Source: Leptoclinus maculatus (taxonomy: Eukaryota; Chordata; Actinopteri; Perciformes; Stichaeidae). From it: a stretch of 64,000 nucleotides of DNA. Positions 45,781-56,906 of this stretch are shown here, piece after piece (the first letter of the stretch is position 1; the number at the start of each line of letters is the position of its first letter). The stretch lies in contig JAVDOI010000008.1 of NCBI GenBank assembly GCA_032191485.1, forward strand, positions 19,264,674 through 19,328,673, in the 5' to 3' direction. Below the pieces are notes generated by a model, which was not told where the DNA came from, made no database searches, and was given only the letters and a program-made list of their open reading frames with translations. A program made the translations under genes and the position numbers.

Positions 45781-48055
45781 TGACGACATATAATAACCAA
45801 AGTATTCAACAACTACAAATTTTGACATGATAACTCTACTTGATGAAAAGTCAGCAGATCAAAGCACCAAATTGTTTGGTAATCCATGGAACAGTTGTTA
45901 AGGTATTTCACTATAAATCACAAATGTCAACCTGCTGGTGGTGTTAACGGAAACGTCACAGCATCACCAAAGTCACTAGCATACATTCTCTGGGGACCAT
46001 CTATCGAGATATTACAGTTTACTCTAGACCAATGTGGTGGACCAACTAACAAACAGGCTGATAATATCATCCCTACAGCCACACCTCTAGCACGGCTACA
46101 AAGTCTAAACTGTAATTGTCTAAAGATGGAAATCAAACATCCAGCAACAACAAATACAGCAGCAGTTGGCTGTGTATCTTTGCCCTAAATTTCACGGAAA
46201 GATTCTTGAGATTTTTTGCTTTCAGAAAAGCTAACGGATAAGCTGAAAAAGCATGAAAATAAAAACAAAAACTCCTTGGTTTAGGTGTGCAGCGCTTTGA
46301 TATGCAGATTAGCACGCTGGACTGAGCTTGTCCTGTACAACAGATCAGCAGGTATGCCTTTATCACCATCGAAGTCTCAAACTCTGTGTGTGGCCTCATG
46401 TTTACATAGGCAGGCCATAATCCCCTCCTGCAATACAATTCATAGAAATACCATTCCACATCACAAACCTGCATGCACCTGAAACATCCACCATCCATCC
46501 TCTCCACCAAAACACACAAACCACGCCCCTTTCTTTTCATGGCTTCACGGGGATAGTATTTGAACACTCGAGGTTTCAAGCCATGATTGATGATCTTGTA
46601 ATTTGTGCTCCGGTACAGTAATGGTTGCTTCAGAAGCTCAAAAGAGCAAGAGGCAAATAGCATTTAGGAGTCGAGCCTCCTTTGAAAAGGCCAACTAAAA
46701 ATAGGAGCCTCTTTCACTGACCTCTCTGTCACATACAGAGATCCTGTGCTGCTGCTGTACAGCACATACATGGCGGTGTTCTACCATAGATGCTTTGTGC
46801 TGAAGTAAAGAGAAGAGGTCTTTGTAAAATGTCTTCTCTCCTCATCAAAACATTTTGGCCCAGCTGAGAAATCTGGGCTTGACAAAGAGGAAGCAGAAAA
46901 CAAACACCACAAAGCCTATCTCTTATCATGATAACAATGTGTACGCACTAGACGGAGCGAGTGTTCCAAACAAAAGATGTTGGTCCGACATGAAACCAGT
47001 TCCTCCACTTTGCGATAATCTAAACACCGTACACCAAAACATATATTTTCGCAGATTATACACTTGATGCACTATCAGCCGGGCTCATTTGGCATTACAG
47101 GGGAAAGTTGAACCAACAATTCGGGGCCCCGCTGTCGAGCCGACGGATCCGCAGTGTGTGAAACTGTTTAGACACGCCGAGACAAACACGGTGAAATGTG
47201 ACATTTATCCCCAACGGAGCTCTTGTTTACAGTGAGGATTTGGACGGAGGAGTGTGTTTTCATTTCACAACGCGCTGCCAGGACTTGAGACATGTGAGAG
47301 GAGGGCGGATACGGGGAGAAAAGGTTTTTGTTGAGCTTGAATGTTGCAGATTTAGTCAGAGAAGCTATGGCGGATGCATTTAAAGAAAAAAAAAAAGATG
47401 AAATAAATCCATGTATAGTGTTCGACGTATCGCATGCAACATTTCGGACATTTCAGATGTGAAAATATGAATTTCACTTGTGCTTTTTTTTTTGTGAACA
47501 CAGACATCACCGTGCAAACAAATGCTCGCAAGTTTGCAATGACTTCATAAGATAAGAATGAAGCGGGGAAAGTAGAAATGCTTCGGTGTGTTTGCATGTT
47601 GAAAGACAGAGAGACTCGCATATCATGCAGGGTCAAAAGGTTACATCAACACACTGCGTGACGAGGTTAACACACTAATCCCTGTCCTCTTTCCAGGAGA
47701 AGAAAGGGGGTTTTGTTGAAGTGCAATGATGACGCCTCTGCGGCTCATTCTGCCAAATGCCATGCAGCAGTTTGACTGGAGAAGCTCCACCGTCTCTCTG
47801 GACAAGACCTTCGCTCTCTCTCATGTTCAATGTCCGGTTCAGTTGTGTTTGGCAAATGTTGACCTGCCTGCTGCACAGCTTCTTTTTTTTTTCATTCTGC
47901 AGTCACTCATAGTTCAGAGGCACACCTTGCTTTGTACAGTCATTATATATATATATATATATATATCTTTTTTTTTTTTTTAAAACACACACGTTCACGC
48001 ATGCAAGTAAAACACACACACAGCCAGAAACTGGGCCAGGAACTTATTGTTCAAC
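45781..48055. other. Intergenic sequence
   Basis: Minus-strand frame 46133-46663 (176 codons) and plus-strand frame 47726-47983 (85 codons, ending in a TA/T run) show no recognisable domain or convincing splice context. A TA microsatellite followed by a T run lies at 47943-47981. Confidence 0.4.
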
Positions 48056-48855
48056 ACCAGAGATGGGAGTAACTCATTTAATTTAACTTTACAATGTTTT
48101 TGAGTTGTTGAATTTTTTTTAAATATTTTTTTACAATCGGTAATTTAACTTACTTACGTTGCCTACCATTTATCACACAAGAAACGTACCCCGCTGCATT
48201 TCAAGTAGCATCAGAGTAAAACCAAAAGTCACCTGATTAACAGAAGAAAATAGATCAATCAGCAGCTGCAGTAGAGAAGAAGCTGCAGGCGTGTCTGCGG
48301 CCGCAGGGGGGCGGAGCTCCAGAGAGGAGACGCTGGAAATGATACGCAAGAAATGTTTGCGTTCACGAGCCGAACTCTCGGGCCGGGGTCACTTCACGCA
48401 CAGTCGAATGAAGTAAAGTGGAGCGGCTATAATTAGCATTATTGTACCTCGGTATATTCACACAAAAATGATGCATATATCTTAATTAATCTTCATGAAT
48501 GATTTAATGTCGGTGAGCGCGCTGAGTGAAGCACCCACAATACGTTTGTGACCTGCACAGTCGGGACACTTTGGGTCCAGCTAACATGCTAAATGCTAAT
48601 AAGATGCTGGATCCCCCAGCAGTCACTTATTTGTTCACTGAAGACATTTTCCCATTCTACGTTATTGTCTGACTTTTGTATTTTTTTCTGGTTAATTCTG
48701 GTGAGGAAAGAAGTTCTATATTTATGTTGATAATCTTTTGTATATTTATATTTGATAATCAGTTGCGCAGACTGCGCCCGTCTGTTGGAAAAAATAAAAA
48801 ACAGGTAACAAAAATGTAAAAAGTACAGTAACTTGACGCAACTTGCCTTGAAAAA
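48056..48855 (+). mobile_element. Probable non-autonomous DNA transposon ('CAGAGATGGGAGTAAC')
   Basis: Left end CCAGAGATGGGAGTAACTCA, right end around 'agtacagtaacttgacgcaacttgcc'. It resembles the abundant fish elements that start CAGAGGTGGGAAGTAAC. The interior has a GC-rich segment (48290-48400) unlike the flanks. Ends are approximate and no target duplication was established. Confidence 0.4.
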
Positions 48856-49187
48856 AATCTAAACTCTCAAATCAATACCATCACTGCACTTGAGGCATGC
48901 ATATGGCCTGTTACTGTAAAGGCTCAGCGGCACCTTCCTCAGGATATGTTTAGGGATTCCTCGACTCAACCTGGCCCATTATGATCAAGCACCTTCTCAC
49001 AGTACACTCATGTCAACCCAGCTTTCTCTAATAATGCACGACAGAAAAGCTGCAGCTCAAAGCTCTCTCTTTTTCCATCTCCCCAAATATCCGTGGGCTC
49101 AAACAGTGGGTCATTATGAGGAGTGATCGGTGAAAGGGCCCATTGATTTGGGGTGCTGGGGGAAGGTCATGTATGGACTTGTATGAG

Positions 49188-49231
<44 letters not shown>
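49188..49231. repeat. (GA)n microsatellite, followed by (ATGT)n at 49254-49282
   Basis: GA run of about 40 bp, then a short tetranucleotide ATGT/GTAT tract. The Met-Tyr-Val frames across it are artefacts. Confidence 0.9.
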
Positions 49232-49234
<3 letters not shown>

Positions 49235-49282
49235 GCTAAGCAGCGAGAGCAATCATGTATGTATGTATGCATGTATGTATGG

Positions 49283-51655
49283 CAGCAGGCTTGGAAGTGC
49301 AGCGTCCCTCAGGAGCCCCTCCCAAAACATCCACCCATTTCCGCTCTGGTACTGAAGGTGCTCAGCGGGGCCGACGCCTCTCCGCTCTTTTGTGTGTGTT
49401 GTGTTCAGGGTCCAAAACAACAACAGTTACGGCCTCATAAAAGTACCTAAAAAAGAGGAAATGTGCTTCTTGTTCAGATTTTCCCCTTGCCAGTGATCAA
49501 ACTTGAATCGACGCGCTGCCAGTTCGTAAAACTGGAATGGCTTTTGGAAACCTGGGGGAGTTGTGGAATGGTTGACTATGGGAATGCTTGTTCTGTCAGT
49601 CTGTGAGCCCACTGCGGAAACACACCAGAGTTTATTGGTCCAAGGCAGTGATGATGAAAAAAGGTCAAAAGGTCAAAATGCCCTAGAGGCCTGAAGCAGG
49701 TGAGCGCACCTACGTACATGTGAGAGGGACTGTTTCACCTCTAGCTCTCGTGTTACCTTACACTTTGACCTTTGTGTCTCTTCACCCATTGGCTCTATTC
49801 ATTGCATTCAAAATCCACAGCAACACCTGGAACTTTTCTTTCAACCATTGAAACAAATCCCACATTTCTATTGAAGTGACCATGTCCATTGTTATCAGGC
49901 AAAGATGCTCAGATAATGTGTCCAGCAGTAACTCACTTATTCTTTGATGTATAGGATTAGAACGACGTATTACCTTGCTGCAACCTTGTCTCCTACAAAA
50001 TTACCTTCCCGCATTACGGCAGTTATGAAACCGTTTGAAATCGTTGGTTAATGTTGTAAATTTAAACAAAACTACTTTGGTTTAGTAAAACATCATAGTT
50101 TGGCTTAAAATGACTATGAAATTGAAACAAAACCGAACAAAAATGCAACAAATCTACTTGGTTATGTTCAGCCAACAAAAGTACTTGGTTCATGCGGGCA
50201 TGAGCAGGGTGAAAGCCCTGTGCTTTTTGACCCTTCTACCACCCTCCTCCATGCGGACTCATTTCAAATTATTTGCGAAAGTCTAAAATAAACTTAATCC
50301 ACGACTAAATACGTTTCCCTCGAAACGTACTTCACAATGCAGTTCTGTTGCATGGGAAGGTAGTTTTCAGGAGTCTGGGCCGCTTAATACATGAGCTGAT
50401 GTATCAAGGTAATTCTGGTCTGTTACCCTGCTGTCTACTGCTCACATGACGGAGGTTTCTTACTGACAACAGCAACACTGACATCTAAATTCTAAAATGT
50501 ATCGCCAATGGCCCGAGCATACAGAAGTCATGTAAGCATGGGTTATTGATTATTAGTGCATTTTCACTTAACTTGTTCTTGTTTTTTGACCGAGGGATGT
50601 TAATCAGCAAACATGTAAAAAGGTTAAAGATGCTTTCACTTCAAGATATGTAAAACATAGTCAGTATCGGTGAGTTGCTGATCTTAAGTTGTCAAAAAAA
50701 AAAAGAAATTAACTAGCGAGAAATCAACAATAGCAATCTTCCCAAAGTGCTCGGATGTCCATGTACAGAGTTCTAAATAAATAACGTCAAGTTTAAATTT
50801 CTTTTGTCGACTGTATTTCTTCCACTGAGCAGGAGTCTACCTTTTAAAGAGCTGTTGACTCACCAGACAATTCCTTCAGAACCCACATTGCTCAAACCTT
50901 CACATGCACTCTCTTCCCTATAGTTTATACAGGCAGATGCCAAAGCAATCAGAAGGTATGGTTTTCCCCTCTCCGGCTGTAATTACGTTTAACGACCACG
51001 TTTGTGAATCCTTCGCCATCAGATTTCGGCACAGGAAGCACGGCCAGGTGTTGCTGTCAGTACGCAGCAGAATAACTGGAGGTGAGGGAGAAAACCATGT
51101 GTTTGCGGGTGATTTTTATTCTCAGTAATTGTATTTGTCTTTGTCTGCTGCCTCCTCCTCTTCCTGACCAGAAAAGCCCCACGGGGATAAACAAGAGTCA
51201 AAACACAGACAAGAAAAAAAAGTATGGCTGTGTACGAGGCAGACCGCGTGGATCCTGATCATACGTTAAGACAGCTTCCTCAGCGCCGTAATGTTTGTGT
51301 GTGTCTGTGTGTCAGTCAGGACCACGCTTGTCATTAAGTTGCAATAACAAGAGATTTACGTCTATAAAACATCTGGTTCAACCGGGGTCATGAAGAGTTG
51401 ATGAGGAGAGGTGATGAAATGAAATCAAAAGGCAACCTTTTATGTGCGTAACCTCCGCTAGTTGGCACATTTATTTCAGAATCATTAATCATTCTGTTAA
51501 TATTACAATGAGTTATCATGTCATTACATCACCACCAGTAATAGTTCTATGCTCTCTTTCATTATCTGCAGAGCAGATAAGATTGCAGCAGGTCAGCCAG
51601 ACACTCTCTCAGATCATGGCCTTGATTGTTGGCCCTTCACCTGCAGAAAACCAAG
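49283..51655. other. Intergenic sequence
   Basis: No gene or named repeat recognised. Confidence 0.4.
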
Positions 51656-51657
51656 AG

Positions 51658-52135
51658 TCCAGTGGTGGAAGAAGCATTCTGAACTTTTACTTTGGTAAAA
51701 GTAGCAATACCACCAGAGTAAAAGTCATGCATTCAACATTTTTAAAAAGCACAATAGTATATTCAAAATATACGAAAATTACAAAAAGTAAAAATGCACA
51801 TTATGTAGAGTGTTCCATTTCAGATTGATGTAGATAATATGATTGGTTTAGATATAGAAAAAGTGTCACTGAAATATTGCAGCTGGTGAAGGTAGGGTTA
51901 ATTTGGAGTACTTTATATACTGCAGGATAGATTGTAAATGTCTCCCTGGTGATTAATTAAGTCTTATCTTGAACTATAGCAATACATCAGAATTTACTTG
52001 TTGATTCTATTTTGTATTATCAATCTGAATCTGCAAAGTAACTAGAAACTAAAGTTACCAAATAAATGTACTATAGTAATTACAAAATTAAGGAAGATAA
52101 TGTCAAAATTGTACTTAAGTACACTACTTGAGCTT
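51658..52135 (+). mobile_element. Dispersed teleost repeat ('CCAGTGGTGGAAGAAG' family)
   Basis: Starts CCAGTGGTGGAAGAAGCATT, continues 'ttactttggtaaaagtagcaat', and ends near 'gtacttaagtacactacttgagc'. It is the same broad class as the repeat at 32002 and is common in spiny-rayed fish genomes. Non-coding. Confidence 0.6.
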
Positions 52136-52299
52136 TCATCATAACTGAAGGTGCAATTAAAGCCTTATCACTGCTATACCGATGCAGGAACTTGAGATTT
52201 TGCATTATCATTTTTAGTCATGGTAGTGGAGGGGCTCCATGGTTATGGTTATGTCTGCTATATATAGTCGGTCTGTCCACAGACACAAATATATAATAA

Positions 52300-52455
52300 T
52301 AAAACAATTGGATGGATTGCCATTCAATTTGTAATTTAAATGTTCCACTCAGGATAAATAATAACGACTTTTCTTCAAGTCAAGATTTCTGTTTGTCCGA
52401 TACTGTGGTTCATGACCAAATACCTGCAGAACTAATGGCATTCCCATTCCCGCAG
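52300..52455 (+). repeat. Teleost 'TTAGCATGCTAAC' repeat, copy 4, left half
   Basis: Carries 'ttggatggattgccattcaat' and 'accaaatacctgcagaactaatgg' modules and is then interrupted by the LINE. The right half resumes at 53740. Confidence 0.65.
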
Positions 52456-53690
52456 TCAACTTGGCCCTTCACTTCATCCTCCAGCATCTGGACTCCTCAG
52501 GAACCTACGCCAGGATCCTGTTTACTTCAGCTCTGCCTTCAATACCATCATCCCATCTCTGCTGCAGGACAAGCTCTCTCAGCTGCACGTGTCCGACTCC
52601 ACCTGCAAGTGGATCACAGACTTCCTGTCTGACAGGAAGCTGCATGTGAAGCTGGGAAAGCATGTCTTAGTCTCTCAGATCATCAGCAGCCCCCCCCCCC
52701 CCCCAAAAAAAAGGCTGCGTTCTTCCCCTCTGCTCTCCTCCCTGTACACCAACAGCGCCACCTCCAGTCACCACTCCGTCAAGTTCCTGAAGTTTGCGGA
52801 TGACACCACCCTCATTGGACTCACCTCTGGTGGGGATGAATCTGCCTACATTTGGGAGATTGACCATCTGGTGACCTGGTGCGGACTGAACAACACCTGC
52901 CCCTATCACCCTGTGCGACTCCCCCGTCTACGCTGTGGAGTCCTTCCGCTTCCAGGGCTCCACCATAACCCAGGACCTCAAGTGGGAGCTGAACATCAGC
53001 TCCATCACCAAGAAGACTCAGCAGAGGATGTTCTTCCTGAGGCAGCTGAAGAAGTTCAACCTGCCAAGGACGATGATGGTGCACTTCTATACTGCCATTA
53101 TTGAGTCCATCCTCTGCTCATCCATCACCGTCTGGTACGCTGCAGCCACTGCCAAGGACAAGGGCAGCGTATCATTCGCTCTGCTGAAAGGGTGATTGGC
53201 TACAATCTGCCATCCCTCCAAGACTTGTTCGCCTCCAGGACTCTGAGGCGGGCAAGAAAGATTGTAGCCGACTCCTCTCACCCTGGACATAAACTGTTTG
53301 AGTCCCTTCTCTCTGGCAGGAGGCTGCGATCCATCAAGACCAAGAACCTCATGCCACAAAAACAGTTTCTTCCCATCTGCAGTTGGGTTAATCAATAAAG
53401 CCATTACCACCCCCACTGACTCTGACACTTACATCCCCAGGACAATTTCTTACTGTTACACATCCTTGCACATCTTTTCTCTATTAATATACACTTGACA
53501 CTTTGATAATATCCTTGTTTTAATGTACTCTTGTTTGTTTGTTTGTTCACATATTTTATTTTAAATGTTCATATTTTCTATTTTTAAATGATGTCATACT
53601 ATTGCACTGTGTTTTACTGTAATCACCTAGCCAAATTCCTTGTATGTGTAACGTACTTGGCAATAAACAGTTTCTGATTCTGATTAGAAT
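52456..53690 (+). mobile_element. L2/Rex1-like LINE, 5'-truncated and frameshifted reverse transcriptase
   Basis: Successive plus-strand frames read RT-domain and C-terminal blocks: SSGTYARILF, QDKLSQLHVSD-type, STCKWITDFLSDRKLHVKLG, FLKFADDTTLIGLTSGGDES (the FADD catalytic motif near 52790-52810), FQGSTITQDLKWELNISSIT, FFLRQLKKFNLPRTMMVHFY, SITVWYAAATAKDKG and SLQDLFASRTLRRARKIVAD. At least three frame changes and a poly-C/poly-A run at 52691-52715 break the ORF. The 3' end is 'ggcaataaacagtttctgattctgatt', the L2-type terminus with a short direct repeat. About 1.2 kb remains, with no endonuclease domain. The element is inactive. Confidence 0.85.
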
Positions 53691-53739
53691 ACGTTGTGTT
53701 TACTGCCACTTTGCATATGTTGGCATCCTAATATAGTAA

Positions 53740-53925
53740 AATAACATGGTGAACGTGGTGCAAATGATACCTGCTAAACACCAGAATGTTAACATGGTCA
53801 CAGTGAGCATGTGAGCATGCTAACGTTAGCATTTAGCTCCAAGCACTGCTGTACCTAAGTACAACCTCAAGGAGCTACTATGGCTGAAGGCTCTTAGTCT
53901 TGTTTTGATGTTAGTCTCTTTCTCT
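53740..53925 (+). repeat. Teleost 'TTAGCATGCTAAC' repeat, copy 4, right half
   Basis: Resumes with 'acatggtcacagtgagcatg', 'catgctaacgttagcattta' and 'cctaagtacaacctcaagg', the closing modules of the family. With the left half at 52300 it makes one copy split by the LINE. Confidence 0.65.
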
Positions 53926-56774
53926 ATTCGTGGTCAAACTGCCAGGAGTGTTGCAACCCATGTAGGCGTTTTAGATTTGTTAGCTGAGGGGAAAACAAAG
54001 TAAAGTGTGGGCGTAGAAATGATCACACAAAGGCTTGTACTGGCACATCTCCTGGAGGGATCTTTTTTGTTTGATTTGCCTGTAGTGCTGTATTTTGCAA
54101 AATGGGGCCTATACCTGATTCATGAAAGCCTTTAATATACACTTGGTTTTCTAATCACCTGTTGTACTGTAGTGGGAGCACAGGGAGTGCTCCAGTACAG
54201 TGTCTGTGCCCAGTGCTGCCACTGCTAGGTATTAACAGATTTTGAACGAGACATATCACAACTGCAGGTTTTAGCCAAGTTTTTTTGCCGTTGGATGAGA
54301 AAACATTTTTAAAATCTGATCAATGACAACATCCAGCTGTTCCAGTACTGTGATTAGCCTTCAATGGGTGGGCTGATTGTGCTTCCCAAACTCTCCCAGC
54401 ATTCCTCATGCCCTCCCACTGCCAACTGGCATCCTGCCTCTACCCTCGAAAAAATAACTTCCTGCTCCTGGTACAGAAACAGATGGCAGACGTTTGTCTT
54501 CCAGATTAGTCATTCAAACACAGACTGAAAGCCTGATAAACAAGGTGATCAGGAAGGGTTCATCTTTGGTGATCAGGAAGGGTTCATCTTTGGTCCGCTG
54601 TGTAAGGAAACGCTTTGGCCGAAGTCATTGATCAATATCAAACGTCGACACAGAATGCGACTTCGAAACCAAGTCTTTCAACGTTCCCTTCCTTATTCAG
54701 CCACAATGACACCTTTTTTTTTATTTTACCATTTACCAGGTTGCAACATTTTAATCAAAATGTTTTGGTGGGTTGCTTATGGTTGCGTTCCACTAATCAA
54801 TCAAAAACCGGATGAGGCATATGAGCTCAGGTTCTTGGGTTCACAGAACTCGGTCTGGTCGGTGCGTTTGGCAGCAGAAGCAGCTGGTGTTGACTCTGAA
54901 CCTTGAGGGCAAAGTAGCTTGTCACTGAGTCTGTTACCAAACACAAACTCACGTGGCCCCATGAGAACCTCAGCAGCCTGTTGATATGTATTGGTTGGTG
55001 GCCTATGTTTCTTACTCCTGCAGACAGGTGCCCAAATGCAATGGAGATAGTATTGTATTTAGTGCAGCTAAAATTAAGTTGAATAGGAGAAGCGCCCAAG
55101 GGTTCTTATTATGCTGTACCTGCTGTTTTGTATGTTCAACCGTGAATGGATGAGTCTATCAGCGAGGAGACAATATCAAATTATCCTCTAATAGTAGTGT
55201 GACTGGACCAAATTGACACACAGCCACAATATGTCATGATTAATGGGAGACGTGATGTCTGAATGCAGCAGGTTCAGACATATCCTCCATTCTTTCTGTT
55301 AGAAAATAGGCCGGCTTTAGGGGTAACAATGAGGGCAAAGGCACAAAAAGGTAACTAGATCAACATACAAGTCCTGAAAACCATGAAAGTCTGATATACT
55401 ATTTACATGAGGACCCAGTGGTTCAACTGCCCTCCACATCCTCTATAGGCTCTTATCCTCTCCGTTCTGCAGACACTGACTTTATCAGTACCAACGCCTT
55501 TACACACTTGGCACGAGCCCAACCTTGACAAAAAAAATCTGTCTTCAAATGTGTTCACTTCAGGGTTCAGACTCCCTTTATCTCAGTGACGCACACTGGC
55601 AGCAAATCGTTGATAATAAAGACGAATATATAATCAAGTCAATTTGAAAAACTGAAACTAGTATGTCCCTGTGGATGCCTGTGATTCTGCAGCGACAATA
55701 ATGTGCAAATCGGCCTGTTTGGAGGCAAGGCGGTAGTGAGTTTGGAGCAGTCACCTCATCAACATGAGGTATATGGACTGAGGGTTGAATAACCTTTCTT
55801 CCCCTCCCAGAATGCCATGCAGGGTATATCGCACTGTCCAAGTTTCTGCTGCCAAATGTTGCATAACAGTGTGAAGGCTGAAGGTTGACCTTGGCTTCAA
55901 ACATCCTCACTCCTGTCACAGCACTCAGACACACCAAGTCGTAAAATCATCTCAGTTGCATGTTTGTGACAAATGTCATGACTCGTCAAAAAACTGGATG
56001 GATAGTCCAAATTTTACATGGTACAATATGTGAACTGTTTATTTAAGACCGAACAAATTCCTGGGAATGTTGCTGGCACAGTGTGACTTAGTTACTAGAC
56101 GTATCATTATTATAACTGCTACAGCTATATCTACTATTACTTTAGCTACTTCATGTAACTTAGTTCTGGTTAAAAGTTGTTTTGTAGACAGTTCACCAAG
56201 AAAATAGCAATCAATATGAATGAACTTATATGAACTCATATGTTTATAAAGATACTAGTATAAGTGAATTCAAATTCAGTTTAGTCTTACATAATTTTTT
56301 TTATATGCAAGACGCTCATATGAATAACCCTGTAGCCTGATCAATACACTGAAGTCTTAATTATCTTAATAACTAGTACATATGACATTAATTAACCCAA
56401 TAAAACTCCTGCTACAATACTGTTTGAAACTGTCGTTATTATTTCGTATTTAATCTTTATTTAATAGAAAAAAAGTGTACTTTAGTTCGTTTGTACATTT
56501 CATGTGTTCCTGTATATACTGTATATATATGTATGTATGCCTTGCACCTGTTGCAGGGGGATACTACGGAGGGACTTTGCACGTATCAAGACCTTCAGAG
56601 AATTACTGGGAACAATAAAAACGGCCTCATTGATAAGGAGAATCCGGTTCTCCTTAGATTACCGTAAGTGACTACATAGGCAGAGGGTGCGAGCAGAGCT
56701 CAGTGGTCGGACCTGCGCATCCACTTGTTGAGTTCACAACAGTTCACCGTCGCTCTATTTAAAGAGGCAACAAC
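53926..56774. other. Intergenic sequence upstream of ME1
   Basis: No gene recognised. A 24-bp unit is duplicated in tandem at 54544-54591. The ME1 promoter should lie in the last few hundred bases; CTATTTAAA at about 56754-56762 is TATA-like but is only 13 bp from the ATG, so it is more likely in the 5'UTR. Confidence 0.4.
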
Positions 56775-56906
56775 ATGGCACGCGCCGGTCTGGTCAGACG
56801 GGAGTCGGTGGAAACCGAGATGTACAAATCCGAAGATAAAATAAAAACCTTCGTTTACACCAAGAAGAAGGGATACGATGTTACCCGGAACCCCCCCTTG
56901 AACAAG
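56775..56906 (+). CDS. me1: ME1, NADP-dependent malic enzyme, first coding exon
   Basis: Forty-four codons ending AACAAG|GTCAGT. The diagnostic segment is KKKGYDVTRNPPLNK, the start of the malic enzyme N-terminal domain (human ME1 RGYLLTRNPHLNK; human ME3 KKRGYDVTRNPHLNK). Malic enzyme oxidatively decarboxylates malate to pyruvate, making NADPH for lipid synthesis. The leader before it (MARAGLVRRESVETEMYKSE plus 9 residues) is about 18 residues longer than the mammalian ME1 leader. It mixes acidic and basic residues, so it does not look like a clean mitochondrial presequence. The local wording is closer to ME3, but the neighbours SNAP91 and PRSS35 place it at the ME1 locus. The remaining exons lie beyond the window. 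Confidence 0.85.

Noticed and set aside
46133..46663. 176-codon minus-strand ORF.
   Set aside because: No family resemblance, no splice partners, composition like translated non-coding DNA.
47726..47983. ORF following a CTTTCCAG acceptor-like site.
   Set aside because: It ends by translating a TA microsatellite and a T run; nothing recognisable.
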